A DNA stretch of 64,000 bases, from NCBI RefSeq assembly GCF_016634425.1, contig NZ_JAEPES010000001.1:62001-126000 (forward strand), given 5' to 3'. This DNA comes from Lacisediminihabitans changchengi (lineage in GTDB: Bacteria > Actinomycetota > Actinomycetes > Actinomycetales > Microbacteriaceae). A program made the translations under genes and the position numbers. Positions 26,692-35,604 of the stretch are shown here, piece after piece; position 1 is the stretch's first letter; each line of letters begins with the position of its first letter. The notes under the pieces were generated by a model. That model did no database searches, had not been told where the DNA came from, and saw only the letters and a list, made by a program, of their open reading frames with translations.

Positions 26692-27261
26692 ATGAACGAC
26701 CGCGACTGGCTCGCCCTGCTGAAGACCGCCAACCACGAATTCGCCAGCCGGCTCTCGGCCGTGAGTGACTGGGATGCGCCCACCCCCGACACCGAATGGA
26801 CCGTGCGCGACCTGGCGTCACATGTCATCGAGGAACAGCAGTGGGTGCCGTTCCTCTTGGGCGGCAGCACGATCGATCAGGCTCGACGGGAGTTGGCACC
26901 GCTCGGTGATGACCTGTTCGCCGAATGGCGGCTGTACTCCTTTGGAGCGGCGGCAGCGTGGCATAACGTCGCTCCCGGCACGATCGTCAACCTGTCCCGC
27001 GACCGCGTGCCGGCCGAGGACTACCTTCGAGAGCTGGTCAGCGACGTCACCATCCACACCTGGGACCTGGCACGCGCGATCGGCGCTCCGGAAGAGCTCG
27101 ATCCGGAGCTGATCGACGCGGTCTGGACGGTCTTCGAGCCCCAGCAGGAGACCCTCGCGGCCAGCGGACTGTACGCGGCGCCGGTGGCGCTGCCCTCCGA
27201 TGCCCCGCTGCAGTCCCGCCTGCTCGCCGTCACCGGGCGCGACGATCGCGTCGCCGCGTAG
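26692..27261 (+). CDS. TIGR03086-type DinB-fold protein
   Basis: A 189-residue protein of the mycothiol-dependent maleylpyruvate-isomerase-like/TIGR03086 group. The family start (WTVRDLASHVIEEQQWVPFLLGG) and the DVTIHTWDLARAIG block supply the three metal-binding histidines of the DinB/MDMPI fold. Function is unassigned; such proteins often carry out thiol-dependent chemistry. ATG 26692 follows GAAGGAG. Confidence 0.88.
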   Translation: MNDRDWLALLKTANHEFASRLSAVSDWDAPTPDTEWTVRDLASHVIEEQQWVPFLLGGSTIDQARRELAPLGDDLFAEWRLYSFGAAAAWHNVAPGTIVNLSRDRVPAEDYLRELVSDVTIHTWDLARAIGAPEELDPELIDAVWTVFEPQQETLAASGLYAAPVALPSDAPLQSRLLAVTGRDDRVAA

Positions 27262-27265
27262 CGCG

Positions 27266-27304
27266 TCAGAATCCGGCGACCTAGTGCTTCAGAATCCGGC
27301 GACC
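27266..27304. repeat. 16-base direct repeat at convergent gene ends
   Basis: TCAGAATCCGGCGACC occurs at 27266-27281 and again at 27289-27304. The second copy holds the last codons and stop of the aldo/keto reductase on the minus strand; the first repeats them just beyond the stop, 23 bases on. Confidence 0.8.
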
Positions 27305-28266
27305 GCGTGCGGGATGTACTCCGCCTGCAGCTGAGCGAGCTCCGCATCCGTGAGGGTCAGCTCGGTCGCCGCCACCGCGTCGTCGAGGTGTGACATTTTC
27401 GTCGCACCGACGATCGGCGCGGTGACGGCCGGCTGCTGCATGACCCAGGCCAGAGCGACCCGGGCGCGGGGTACGCCGCGGGCCTCCGCGACCGCTGCCA
27501 CCGCTGCGGCCACCGCGCGGTCGGATTCTTCGGCCTGCACGTAGAGGGTCTGGCCGAAGACATCCGTCTCTGAGCGGGAAGTCTGGGCGTCCCAGTCGCG
27601 AGTGAGCTTGCCGCGGGCGAGGGGGCTCCACGGGATGACGCCGACGCCCTGATCGAGGCAGTACGGATGCATCTCACGCTCCTCCTCGCGATTGATCAGG
27701 TTGTAGTGGTCCTGCATGGAGACGAAGCGGGTCCAGCCGTTCAGGTCGGCGGCGTGCTGGTACTCCGCGAACTGCCAGGCGTACATCGAGGAAGCGCCGA
27801 GATAGCGAACCTTGCCGGCCTTGACCAGGTCGTGCAGGGCCTCCATGGTCTCCTCGGCCGAGACGTCGGGGTCGCGGCGGTGAATCTGGTACAGGTCGAT
27901 GTAGTCGGTGCCGAGCCGTCGCAGGCTGGCATCGATCTGCTCCATGATGTGCGCGCGAGAGAGGCCGTGTCCGTTCGGGCCGCTGCGCATGACGCCGTGG
28001 ACCTTGGTAGCGATGACCACCTCTTCGCGGCGGGCGAAGTCGGCGAGCGCCCGGCCCACGATCTCCTCGCTCGAGCCGTCGGAGTAGACGTTCGCGGTGT
28101 CGAAGGTGGTGATGCCGAGCTCCAGCGCCTTCTGCACGAAGGGCCGGCTCTCGTCTTCCCGAAGCGACCACTGATGGTTGCCGCGGGCCGGATCCCCGTA
28201 ACTCATGCATCCGAGGATGACCTTCGAGACCTGCAGACCGCTCTGACCGAGACGCACGTATTCCAT
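27289..28266 (-). CDS. aldo/keto reductase
   Basis: A 325-residue NADP-dependent aldo/keto reductase, distinct from the one at 22241. Catalytic residues appear in FDTANVYSDG, VIATKVHG and LYQIHRRDP; the cofactor-binding end (VTAPIVGATKMSHLDDAV) is intact. A single gene facing the TIGR03086 gene. Substrate unknown. Confidence 0.92.
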   Translation of the reverse strand: MEYVRLGQSGLQVSKVILGCMSYGDPARGNHQWSLREDESRPFVQKALELGITTFDTANVYSDGSSEEIVGRALADFARREEVVIATKVHGVMRSGPNGHGLSRAHIMEQIDASLRRLGTDYIDLYQIHRRDPDVSAEETMEALHDLVKAGKVRYLGASSMYAWQFAEYQHAADLNGWTRFVSMQDHYNLINREEEREMHPYCLDQGVGVIPWSPLARGKLTRDWDAQTSRSETDVFGQTLYVQAEESDRAVAAAVAAVAEARGVPRARVALAWVMQQPAVTAPIVGATKMSHLDDAVAATELTLTDAELAQLQAEYIPHAVAGF

Positions 28267-28374
28267 GGTCCCAGTCTGCTCCTACTGCGCGCTCAGCACC
28301 CGAGTCGTCGATGCTGGAGCACCGACGAGTTCGCAGGTCGGGCGCATTTCCAGCATCCCCGACCGTACCTCACC

Positions 28375-28434
28375 CACGTTTGCCCGAATATGCAGGTCCT
28401 GAGCCCACCAAACCTGCATATTCGGGCAAACGTG
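28375..28434. repeat. 23-bp perfect inverted repeat, copy 1
   Basis: Left arm CACGTTTGCCCGAATATGCA plus GGT (28375-28397) pairs perfectly with 28412-28434 across a 14-base loop. The same arm recurs at 28673-28732 with a different loop. It lies in a 475-bp gap upstream of the aldo/keto reductase. Confidence 0.85.
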
Positions 28435-28529
28435 ACCGGGAACGCACCGAGTCGGCGAAGGGGGTGGGCAACTCGACGACGGGAAAGCAACCCCTGGCCC
28501 GAAGTCATCCGGCGCGTACCGTCCGCAGC

Positions 28530-28658
28530 ATGAAGGCAAACAAGCAACTCTCCGACAACCTGCAGGCCGTGCTCGTCGATCTGCTCGAGCAGTACGCCTG
28601 GATGGTCAGCGCCGAGAACATGAAGCCCCGCAAGCGAGGCGCCACCAGCGGCACCTGA
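28530..28658 (+). CDS. small ORF, Dps-like N-terminus (42 aa)
   Basis: A 42-codon ORF between two copies of an inverted repeat. The first 20 residues (MKANKQLSDNLQAVLVDLLE) resemble the start of Dps-type ferritins, but the ferroxidase QGKQAHW region that should follow is absent in all frames. It may be a fragment of a Dps-like gene or a small unrelated protein. No strong ribosome site is visible. Confidence 0.35.
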   Translation: MKANKQLSDNLQAVLVDLLEQYAWMVSAENMKPRKRGATSGT

Positions 28659-28672
28659 CCCACGCGTTCGAC

Positions 28673-28732
28673 CACGTTTGCCCGAATATGCAGGTTTTCG
28701 GTGTCCGAAACCTGCATATTCGGGCAAACGTG
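28673..28732. repeat. 25-bp perfect inverted repeat, copy 2
   Basis: The same arm as copy 1, extended by TT (28673-28697), pairs with 28708-28732. With one bulged T the stem continues into the loop (TCGG/CCGA). It begins 10 bases past the GNAT stop on the minus strand and could serve as its terminator. Confidence 0.85.
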
Positions 28733-28741
28733 CGAGACGAG

Positions 28742-29236
28742 CTAGTCGCGGACCGGAGCGGCGAGGAGGGCGACCTCGACGCTGCCGCCCTTGGTCTCCT
28801 GCTCTCCCACCCGCTCGAATCCCATCCGCGCGTGGAAGGCGAGCGACTCCGGATTCGGCGGCTCGATGTTGACCTCGCAGTCGACCTCGGTTCGGCCTTG
28901 CTCGCGGGCCAGCTCGAACACCGCCGTGTAGAGCGTGCGACCGATACCCGCACCGCGAACCGTCGGGTCGATGACGATCCGGTCGATGTAGAGATAATCG
29001 ACGCCCCGCCCATCGAAGAATCGGTAGTTCTCGCTGGAATAGGTCGAGCCCGGCGTCATCCCGATCAAAAAGCCCTGCAGGTCATCGCCCGCAACGGCCG
29101 CGAAGGTGAACCCAGCGAGCTCCAGCAGGTCTGCCATCTCCCGCTCGGAGGTGATCGGCACGGCCGGATGGGCGGCGTCGTTCAGTTCGACGATGCGCGG
29201 GATGTCGACGGCCGTGAGAGGGCGGAGGCTCAGCAT
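28742..29236 (-). CDS. GNAT family N-acetyltransferase
   Basis: A 164-residue acetyltransferase. The acetyl-CoA site (IVIDPTVRGAGIGRTLY) and late strand (NPESLAFHARMGFERVGEQ) are clear. Acceptor unknown. ATG 29236 is chosen because it starts at the usual LSLRPLTAVDIP; the open frame runs on to 29350 into the neighbouring gene's leader. Confidence 0.9.
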   Translation of the reverse strand: MLSLRPLTAVDIPRIVELNDAAHPAVPITSEREMADLLELAGFTFAAVAGDDLQGFLIGMTPGSTYSSENYRFFDGRGVDYLYIDRIVIDPTVRGAGIGRTLYTAVFELAREQGRTEVDCEVNIEPPNPESLAFHARMGFERVGEQETKGGSVEVALLAAPVRD

Positions 29237-29261
29237 CCGTCCATTGTGGTCTAATCGCAAG

Positions 29262-29909
29262 ATGCCCAGCGATCTCAAAGATAGACAGCACAACACGATT
29301 CTCCGCCTCGCCGTCATGCTCGTCGTCGGCGCGATCGCGGCGGTCGTCACCGGGTTGTTCGGCGAATGGCCCTACGCCGCGACCGTCGGCTGGTGTTTCT
29401 CCTCCGCGATCTACTCGGTCTGGGTGTGGATGTTCATCCGACGCGCAAATGGCGAGCAGACGAAGGCTCACGCGAGCCGGGAGGAGCTCTATCGCGGCTA
29501 TGCGGACCTGCTGGTCATTCTGCTCACCGTCGCGAGCCTATTCGCCGTCGTGTTCGTGCTGGTCAACGCGGCGAACTCCCACGGCGTCGCGAAGGCGCTG
29601 CTGGCCGCGCTCACCCTGCTCAGCGTGGCGCTGTCGTGGATTCTGCTGCACACCCTCTACACGCTGCGCTACGCCCGCCAGTACTACTCGCAGTCCGGCG
29701 GCGTCGACTTCAACCAGAAGGAGCTGCCGCGCTACTACGACTTCGCCTATCTCGCGTTCACCCTCGGCATGACCTATCAGGTCTCCGATACGAGCATCAC
29801 GACGTCGGCGATGCGCGCGACCGCGCTCAAGCACGCACTGCTGTCGTTCGTCTTCGGGGCGGTCATCGTGGCCTCGACCATCAACCTGCTCGTGCAGATA
29901 ACGGCCTAG
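29262..29909 (+). CDS. DUF1345 domain-containing membrane protein
   Basis: A 215-residue protein with about five membrane helices and the DUF1345 core (YFDFAYLAFTLGMTYQVSDT-like block ending the protein). The function of the family is unknown. The start at 29262 is 25 bases from the divergent GNAT start. It ends in a 16-bp tandem repeat carrying three TAG codons. Confidence 0.85.
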   Translation: MPSDLKDRQHNTILRLAVMLVVGAIAAVVTGLFGEWPYAATVGWCFSSAIYSVWVWMFIRRANGEQTKAHASREELYRGYADLLVILLTVASLFAVVFVLVNAANSHGVAKALLAALTLLSVALSWILLHTLYTLRYARQYYSQSGGVDFNQKELPRYYDFAYLAFTLGMTYQVSDTSITTSAMRATALKHALLSFVFGAVIVASTINLLVQITA

Positions 29910-29942
29910 CCAGATAACCGCCTAGACGACGAACGGCCTAGC
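29895..29942. repeat. 16-bp tandem repeat with three stop codons
   Basis: Three units (29895-29910, 29911-29926, 29927-29942) share the pattern AACGGCCTAG or close variants. Each holds TAG (29907, 29923, 29939), so plus-strand stops fall in all three frames. The first is the DUF1345 stop. Confidence 0.75.
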
Positions 29943-30783
29943 GCGCGGCCGGCTCCGTGACGAAGTCGATCAGCTGCTCGACTCGAGCCAGCAGCACCGG
30001 CTCGAGGTCGGCGTAGTTCCGCACCTGGCCGAGGATGCGCTGCCAGGCCCGAGCGATGTCGGCCTGCTCGGCGTGCGGCCAGCCGAGAGCGGCACAGATG
30101 CCGTGCTTCCATTCGACGGTGCGCGGAATCACCGGCCATTGCTTCCAGCCGAGTCTGTCGGGCTTGACCCCCTGCCAGACGTCGACGAACGGATGCCCGA
30201 CCACCAGAACATCGCGACCGTACGGCCCGCGGGCTACCGCCTCCGCAATCCGACTCTCCTTCGACCCCGGAACGAGGTGATCCACCAACACGCCCACCCG
30301 CCGGCCGGGGCCAGGAGCGAAGCGCTTCACGATCGCGTCGAGGTCGTCAACACCCTCAAGGTATTCGACCACGACGCCCTCCACCCGCAGGTCGGCGCCC
30401 CACACCTTCTCGACGAGTTCGGCGTCGTGTCGCCCCTCGACGAAGATGCGGCTGGGCAGGGCGACCCGGGCACGCTGATCGGCCACCGCGAACGACCCGG
30501 AGGCGGTGCGTGCAGAGCCGCTCTTCGCCGCCTTCGGAACGGTCAGCGTGACCGGCTTGCCCTCCACGAGAAACCCCGCACCGAGCGGGAAGACACGGGT
30601 CATCCCGTCGAAGTCTTCGAGGTGCACGAGCTTGCCCTCGATGCGCTTCACAACCCCGTAGAAGCCGCTCGCGCCCTCCTCGACTTCGACGCCGGTCTTC
30701 GCCTCGAATTCGGGCGCCACCGTCAGGCCGTGCTGGCGACGGGTGTTCTCTACCCGTCCATCACCGAAGCGATCGAACTCCAT
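29938..30783 (-). CDS. DUF3097 family protein
   Basis: A 281-residue cytosolic protein matching DUF3097, a family restricted largely to actinobacteria and without known function. Recognisable parts are the opening DGRVENTRRQHGLTVAP, RIFVEGRHDAELVEKVWGADLR (Toprim-like in appearance, with the conserved Glu) and DHLVPGSKESRIA. A Toprim-like fold would suggest a nucleic-acid role, which I infer only weakly. Confidence 0.88.
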   Translation of the reverse strand: MEFDRFGDGRVENTRRQHGLTVAPEFEAKTGVEVEEGASGFYGVVKRIEGKLVHLEDFDGMTRVFPLGAGFLVEGKPVTLTVPKAAKSGSARTASGSFAVADQRARVALPSRIFVEGRHDAELVEKVWGADLRVEGVVVEYLEGVDDLDAIVKRFAPGPGRRVGVLVDHLVPGSKESRIAEAVARGPYGRDVLVVGHPFVDVWQGVKPDRLGWKQWPVIPRTVEWKHGICAALGWPHAEQADIARAWQRILGQVRNYADLEPVLLARVEQLIDFVTEPAAR

Positions 30784-30804
30784 GCCCGAGTCTCTAGCGA
30801 GCGG

Positions 30805-30978
30805 CTAGCGGTCGCCGAGCTTGTGCAGGTGGAACGGGAGGTAGAGCGACAGCGACACCGCGACGATGCCGAGGAAGAACAGAATGGCCTCGATGCCCGG
30901 CACCGAGAAGGCGTACCCGAAGAGGAGGATGCCACCGACGAACAGCACCATGGAGATGACATAGGCGAAGTACTTCAT
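30805..30978 (-). CDS. small two-helix membrane protein (57 aa)
   Basis: A 57-residue ORF: MKYFAYVISMVLFVGGILLF starts helix 1, and AILFFLGIVAVSLSLYLPF forms helix 2, followed by a short basic tail. A GGAAAGG ribosome site precedes the ATG. Composition and site support a real gene. It lies directly upstream of DUF3097 on the same strand, 21 bases apart. Function unknown. Confidence 0.7.
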   Translation of the reverse strand: MKYFAYVISMVLFVGGILLFGYAFSVPGIEAILFFLGIVAVSLSLYLPFHLHKLGDR

Positions 30979-31001
30979 GGTGGACCTTTCCAGGGACGAA
31001 C

Positions 31002-31031
31002 GGTGTGCACCCAGTCTACGGAGTGCACACC
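31002..31031. terminator. inverted repeat, possible terminator or operator
   Basis: GGTGTGCAC (31002-31010) and GTGCACACC (31023-31031) pair perfectly over a 12-base loop. It lies past the end of the SDR gene and 24 bases before the 57-aa membrane protein, so it could end the first or control the second. A smaller ACCTCG/CGAGGT hairpin is at 31045-31063. Confidence 0.45.
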
Positions 31032-31064
31032 CTCCGCTACGAACACCTCGCTAGCCCCGAGGTT

Positions 31065-31889
31065 CTAGCCCTGCGCCTCGATCGATACGTCGTTCCACTT
31101 CTCCCAGGTCTCGATACGGCGTGCGTAGTCCGCCTTTGCGATGCCGATCGGAGCGGTACCGAAGAAGACACGCAGGGGCGGCTCCGCGGCATCCACGATT
31201 TTCAGAATGGCTGCCGCAGACGCTTTCGGGTCGCCCTGATTACCGACGCGGGACTTGCGCTGCTCCGCTGCCTTCTCGTGAAACGCCTCGTACGCCGGGA
31301 GTGGCTCGGAGACCTGGGCGGATGCGCCACCCCAGTCGGTCGAGAACCCGCCAGGCTCCACAAGAGTGACCTTCACTCCAAAGCCCTCGACTTCTTGCGC
31401 GAGCGCCTGCGAGAAGCCCTCGAGAGCCCACTTCGACGCGTTGTAGATGCCGATGTTCGGGAAGGCCGAGATGCCGCCGATCGACGACACCTGGATGATG
31501 TGACCGCTCCCCTGCTCGCGCAGGAACGGCAGGGCGGCCTGTGTCACCCAGAGGGCACCGAAGACATTCGTCTCGAACTGAGCGCGGGCCTCCTGTTCGG
31601 TGATCTCCTCGATCAGGCCGAACTGACCGTATCCGGCATTGTTGACGACGACGTCGATGCGCCCGAACTGGCCATAGGCCTGCGCCACCGCGGCGAAATC
31701 GGCGTCGCGATCGGTGACGTCAAGCGCGATGGGGAGGAACTGATCGCCGTACGTGTCGACGAAGTCATCCAAAGTCCGCACGTCGCGTGCCGTCGCGGCG
31801 ACCTTGTCGCCTCGCGATAGGGCCGCTGCGGTCCATTCGCGGCCGAAGCCGCGCGATGTACCGGTAATGAACCACACTTTCTCGGTCAT
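31065..31889 (-). CDS. SDR family oxidoreductase
   Basis: A 274-residue classical short-chain dehydrogenase. TGTSRGFGREW is the cofactor loop, NNAGYG the structural motif, and S-x12-YNASK the catalytic residues. It probably uses NADP(H) (Arg after the glycine motif). Substrate unknown. Its TAG is followed 14 bases on by a second GGGCTAG. Confidence 0.93.
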   Translation of the reverse strand: MTEKVWFITGTSRGFGREWTAAALSRGDKVAATARDVRTLDDFVDTYGDQFLPIALDVTDRDADFAAVAQAYGQFGRIDVVVNNAGYGQFGLIEEITEQEARAQFETNVFGALWVTQAALPFLREQGSGHIIQVSSIGGISAFPNIGIYNASKWALEGFSQALAQEVEGFGVKVTLVEPGGFSTDWGGASAQVSEPLPAYEAFHEKAAEQRKSRVGNQGDPKASAAAILKIVDAAEPPLRVFFGTAPIGIAKADYARRIETWEKWNDVSIEAQG

Positions 31890-31969
31890 GAAAGCTCTCT
31901 TTCACAGGGTTCGAGCGTGCTGAAGCGCGCGGGCCACTCAGCCTATTCCCGTGCCTCGTACTGCTCGGC

Positions 31970-33445
31970 CTACTTCTTCTGCTGGGCAGAGGAGGCACCG
32001 ACCACCGAGAGCGGTTCGGTGATGTCCTCGAGCGACTTGCGTTCGGCATCCACCCCGATCAGGAAGGCGGTGATGCCACCGCCGATCATCAGGAACGCAC
32101 CGATGAAGTACCCGATCGTGAGCGGGAAGCGATCGCTACCGTCACCGATCAACGATCCGTAGAGCACCGGAGCAAGCGCACCCGCGATTTGGCCGATCGC
32201 GAAGAAGTACGAGATCGCCTGACTACGGAGCTCGACCGGGAACGACTCGCTGGCGACCAGATAGGCGGATGACGCCCCCGCCGACGCGAAGAAGAACGCC
32301 ACGCACCAGAAGACCGTCTGGGTCACCGCGTTCAGGGCACCGATGTTGAACAGGATCGCCGAAACGGCGAGCACGGCTCCGGCCACCCCGTAGGTGAGGA
32401 AGATCATCTTGCGCCGACCCCAGGTGTCGAACAGGTGGCCGAGCACCAGCGGTCCGATCAAGTTGCCGATCGCGAACGGGATGAAATAAATGGCGGTGTT
32501 CTTGACGTCGTAGAAGTTCTCCAGCACGAGCGCGTAACTGAAGAAGATCGCGTTGTAGAGGAATGACTGTGTGACGAACATCACGATGGTCGTCGCTGCT
32601 CGCTTCGGGTACTTCTTGAAAAACACCCCGAGGATCTGCCGCGCGCCGACGTTCTCAATCGAGCGGACCTCTATCGCTTTGCTTTCATCCACCGGCGGCA
32701 GATCGGTGACGCCCTCGTCGTGGATGCGCTGCTCGATCTCGTCGACCGTCTTGTTGGCGGCATCCGCCTGACCATGGGTGAGTTGCCACCGTGGACTCTC
32801 GGGGATGTGTCGCCGCAGATAGATGATGACCAACCCCAGCACCGGTCCGATGAAGAAGCCGATACGCCAGCCCCAGTTCTCGCTGAAGTCGGCATGCGAG
32901 GGGTTGAGCAGGAAGAAGTTGGCTACCGCACCGATCGCCGCGCCTCCCCAGTAGGTCCCGTTGATCGCGATGTCGACCCGGCCACGGAAGTGCGAGGGGA
33001 TGAGCTCGTCGATGGCCGAGTTGATCGCCGTGTACTCGCCGCCGATACCGAGCCCGGCGATAAAGCGGAAAATCCAGAGGAACTGCATGTTCGGCGAGAA
33101 CCCAGCGATACCGCTGCCGATGAGGTACACGAGCAGGGTGATGATGAAGAATTTTCGCCGCCCGAGCTTGTCAGCGAGACGGCCGAAGACGAGGGCGCCG
33201 ACGACCTGGCCGATCAGGTAGATCGTGCCGGTGAACCCGACCTCGGTCGAATTCATGTCGAGCATCTTGGCGTAGCCGTTGGCCGAGACCATCTGGATCT
33301 CGAGGCCATCGAGAATCCACGCCGTGCCGAGCCCGAAGACGATCGACCAGTGGAAGCGAGTCCACGGCAATCTGTCCATCCTGGCAGGGACCAGGCTTCT
33401 GACCGAATCTCCCTGTGACCGATCCACGGTCTCTGTGCGCGACAT
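31970..33445 (-). CDS. MFS transporter (sugar/metabolite:H+ symporter type)
   Basis: A 491-residue twelve-helix transporter. The loop 2-3 motif (GRLADKLGRRKFF) and its repeat in the second half (GHLFDTWGRRKMI) are intact, with PESPRWQL after helix 6, as in the sugar-porter/metabolite-symporter branch. ATG 33445 has GGAAGG upstream; the frame continues to 33508. Substrate unknown. Confidence 0.9.
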   Translation of the reverse strand: MSRTETVDRSQGDSVRSLVPARMDRLPWTRFHWSIVFGLGTAWILDGLEIQMVSANGYAKMLDMNSTEVGFTGTIYLIGQVVGALVFGRLADKLGRRKFFIITLLVYLIGSGIAGFSPNMQFLWIFRFIAGLGIGGEYTAINSAIDELIPSHFRGRVDIAINGTYWGGAAIGAVANFFLLNPSHADFSENWGWRIGFFIGPVLGLVIIYLRRHIPESPRWQLTHGQADAANKTVDEIEQRIHDEGVTDLPPVDESKAIEVRSIENVGARQILGVFFKKYPKRAATTIVMFVTQSFLYNAIFFSYALVLENFYDVKNTAIYFIPFAIGNLIGPLVLGHLFDTWGRRKMIFLTYGVAGAVLAVSAILFNIGALNAVTQTVFWCVAFFFASAGASSAYLVASESFPVELRSQAISYFFAIGQIAGALAPVLYGSLIGDGSDRFPLTIGYFIGAFLMIGGGITAFLIGVDAERKSLEDITEPLSVVGASSAQQKK

Positions 33446-33558
33446 CGCGTTCACGTCCTTCCGGGCGCCCCGCGACGCCACCGTGTTGACAGTAGAACTG
33501 CTGACCAAACGGTGGGAGGGAGTTGAACTCAGAAAAAAACGGGGTAGTGCGAGAGCGC

Positions 33559-33936
33559 TCAGTCGCCCTTCAAGACGGAGAGGACGTTGCCGGCCGGGTC
33601 CCTGAACCAGGCGATGTCTGGACCCCAGCCCCGGGAGATCCCTTTGTCGTCAGTGTTCGAGCCCTCGTCATAGATCTTGGTGACCACGCCCCGGGCGTTG
33701 AGATCGTCGACCGCTGACTCCACGTCGGCGACGGGAAAGTTCAGGATCGTGAACGACGCCGGTTCGTGATCCGGCTTCGCGTAGGCCAACACCGTCGCAC
33801 CGCTGCCCAGATGCAGCTCGAGAAATCCCATCTCGTTCTCACTCACCTCGAGCCCGAGGGTCTCGCCATAGAAGGTCTTGGCCGCCGCGAGGTCGTCGAT
33901 CGAGAACCCGCTGAAGGCATCTGCTGCAGTGAACAT
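33559..33936 (-). CDS. VOC family protein (glyoxalase-like)
   Basis: A 125-residue single vicinal-oxygen-chelate unit ([25 protein letters not shown] start, [13 protein letters not shown] end). Such proteins act as dioxygenase-like or resistance enzymes, or bind small ligands. ATG 33936 has AAAGGAG upstream. A run of seven T follows the stop on its strand without a strong stem. Confidence 0.9.
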   Translation of the reverse strand: MFTAADAFSGFSIDDLAAAKTFYGETLGLEVSENEMGFLELHLGSGATVLAYAKPDHEPASFTILNFPVADVESAVDDLNARGVVTKIYDEGSNTDDKGISRGWGPDIAWFRDPAGNVLSVLKGD

Positions 33937-33986
33937 GGGTGCTCCTTTGCCCGTTTGTCTGAGCTTGTTCCGTCGAGGCTCCGCGG

Positions 33987-35525
33987 TCAAGACTTCGACG
34001 TCAGCATTCCGGCGAAAACCAGATCACGGATGCGCGGCAGCAGTTCGGCGCGCAGCGCGAGTTCGTCGACCTCCAGCAGTTGGGCGATCGCGCCGATGAT
34101 CGCCCGCACGCTGAGCTCGCCGTCACACGCACCGACCAGCGCGGCGAGTCCGGTGTCGAGGGCGACCGTGCGACCGAAGCCACCGCCCTGGCGCAGGCTC
34201 ATCACCGTCGGGTCTTCCGCGCCGGGCCAGTAGTGCCGCTCCTCGGTCACGTCGGGAGCCACCTCGAGGTGCTCGCGACCGAGCTGCTCGTCGTCGAGGC
34301 CCGCCAGCCAATCGTGGGCGGCGAGCGCCCCGGCGAGGTGTGGCCCGAGTCCGGCGCCGACGGGACCGTCGAGTCGTTCGAGCCGCCGCAGCGGACGGGG
34401 GTCCGAGCGCATCGTGAGGTACCCGAAGCCGACCGCGGTCACCCCGCGAGCCTCGAAGTCGTCGAGCCAGGCGCCGTAGAGGCGGTCGAAGTCCGGGCCC
34501 GGGCGGGTGCCGCCGTCGCGGATCCAGGTCTCGGCGTACGCTTTCGCATCCTGTACCTCGCGCTCGATCACCCAGCCGCCGAGACCGCTGTCGTCGATCC
34601 AGCGGCCGACTCGCTGCAGCCCGTCGCCGCTGTCTTCCCCTGAGGCCGCCCGTCCTGAGGCCGACCACCCAGCGGCCGCCCGGTACTCCCAGTTGCCGAG
34701 CAGCTGGGCGACACCGCCGGGCTGAAGGTGATCAGCCAGACCGGCGATCACGGAGGCGACCAGGGCATCCCCCACCATGCCGCCATCGCGGTACTCGTAC
34801 TCTGGCACCCCGTCGGTGCGCGGCGTGATCACGAACGGCGGATTGGAGACGATGTGATCGAACCGCTCCCCCTCCACCGGATCGAACAGGCTGCCCAGGC
34901 GGAACTCGATGGATCGCACCTCATTGAGTTCGGCATTGAAGGCGGCGAAGTCGAGCGCGCGCTGCGAGATGTCGGTGGCGACGACCCGCTCGGCATGCCG
35001 GGCAGCGTGCAATGCCTGGATGCCGCATCCAGTCCCCAAATCCAGTGCCGTCGCGACGGGGCGACCCAGCATCAGCCCGCTCAGGGTGGTCGAGGCACCG
35101 CCCACGCCGAGCACGTGGTCTACCCGCAGGGGTGCTCCGGTGGAGAGCTCGCCCAGGTCGCTGGCGATCCACCAGCCGCCGACGCCGTGAGCGTCGACAA
35201 AACTGTACGGGCGCAGGTCGACCAGCGGCGTGCCGGCCGCGTCGACGAGACCCGCCTCGATCGCACCGTCGACGCCGAGCGTGGCAAACGCGTGGGCGAG
35301 CTGGTCGCGATCGGCGGGAAGGCCGAGCACCAGCACCCGGGCGAGGGTGGCGAGAGGGTCCTGTCGACCGGCGAGGCCACGGAGGGCGGGAACCCGCTGC
35401 CCGCGATGCAGGGCGGCCGCGGCATCCTCTCCCCACATTCTGGTCATGGCGTCGACGGAGAAATTGGCGGCAGTGAGATCGCTGCGGAGGGCGGCAATGA
35501 GCTGCGGCTGAGTCGTGAGAGGCAC
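33987..35525 (-). CDS. class I SAM-dependent methyltransferase (HemK/RlmG-like)
   Basis: A protein of about 512 residues: an N-terminal domain of 150 residues, a Rossmann methyltransferase core ([19 protein letters not shown] about residue 165, SNPPFVITP motif of N-methyltransferases about 245), and a C-terminal winged-helix-like extension. NPPF points to methylation of an amide or base nitrogen, as in PrmC or rRNA enzymes. The start is uncertain: GTG 35525 is used, but the frame is open to 35606, overlapping the divergent gene. Confidence 0.85.
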   Translation of the reverse strand: MPLTTQPQLIAALRSDLTAANFSVDAMTRMWGEDAAAALHRGQRVPALRGLAGRQDPLATLARVLVLGLPADRDQLAHAFATLGVDGAIEAGLVDAAGTPLVDLRPYSFVDAHGVGGWWIASDLGELSTGAPLRVDHVLGVGGASTTLSGLMLGRPVATALDLGTGCGIQALHAARHAERVVATDISQRALDFAAFNAELNEVRSIEFRLGSLFDPVEGERFDHIVSNPPFVITPRTDGVPEYEYRDGGMVGDALVASVIAGLADHLQPGGVAQLLGNWEYRAAAGWSASGRAASGEDSGDGLQRVGRWIDDSGLGGWVIEREVQDAKAYAETWIRDGGTRPGPDFDRLYGAWLDDFEARGVTAVGFGYLTMRSDPRPLRRLERLDGPVGAGLGPHLAGALAAHDWLAGLDDEQLGREHLEVAPDVTEERHYWPGAEDPTVMSLRQGGGFGRTVALDTGLAALVGACDGELSVRAIIGAIAQLLEVDELALRAELLPRIRDLVFAGMLTSKS

Positions 35526-35604
35526 CGTGCAATTCAACACCGCTCGCGCGCTCCCTACCTCAGCCCGCTTCACGGATGCCGCTTCCGGGCGTACGCATGA
35601 CGGC

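Noticed and set aside
31005..31820. A 271-codon plus-strand frame opposite the SDR.
   Set aside because: Shadow of the SDR gene, which has its full set of catalytic motifs.
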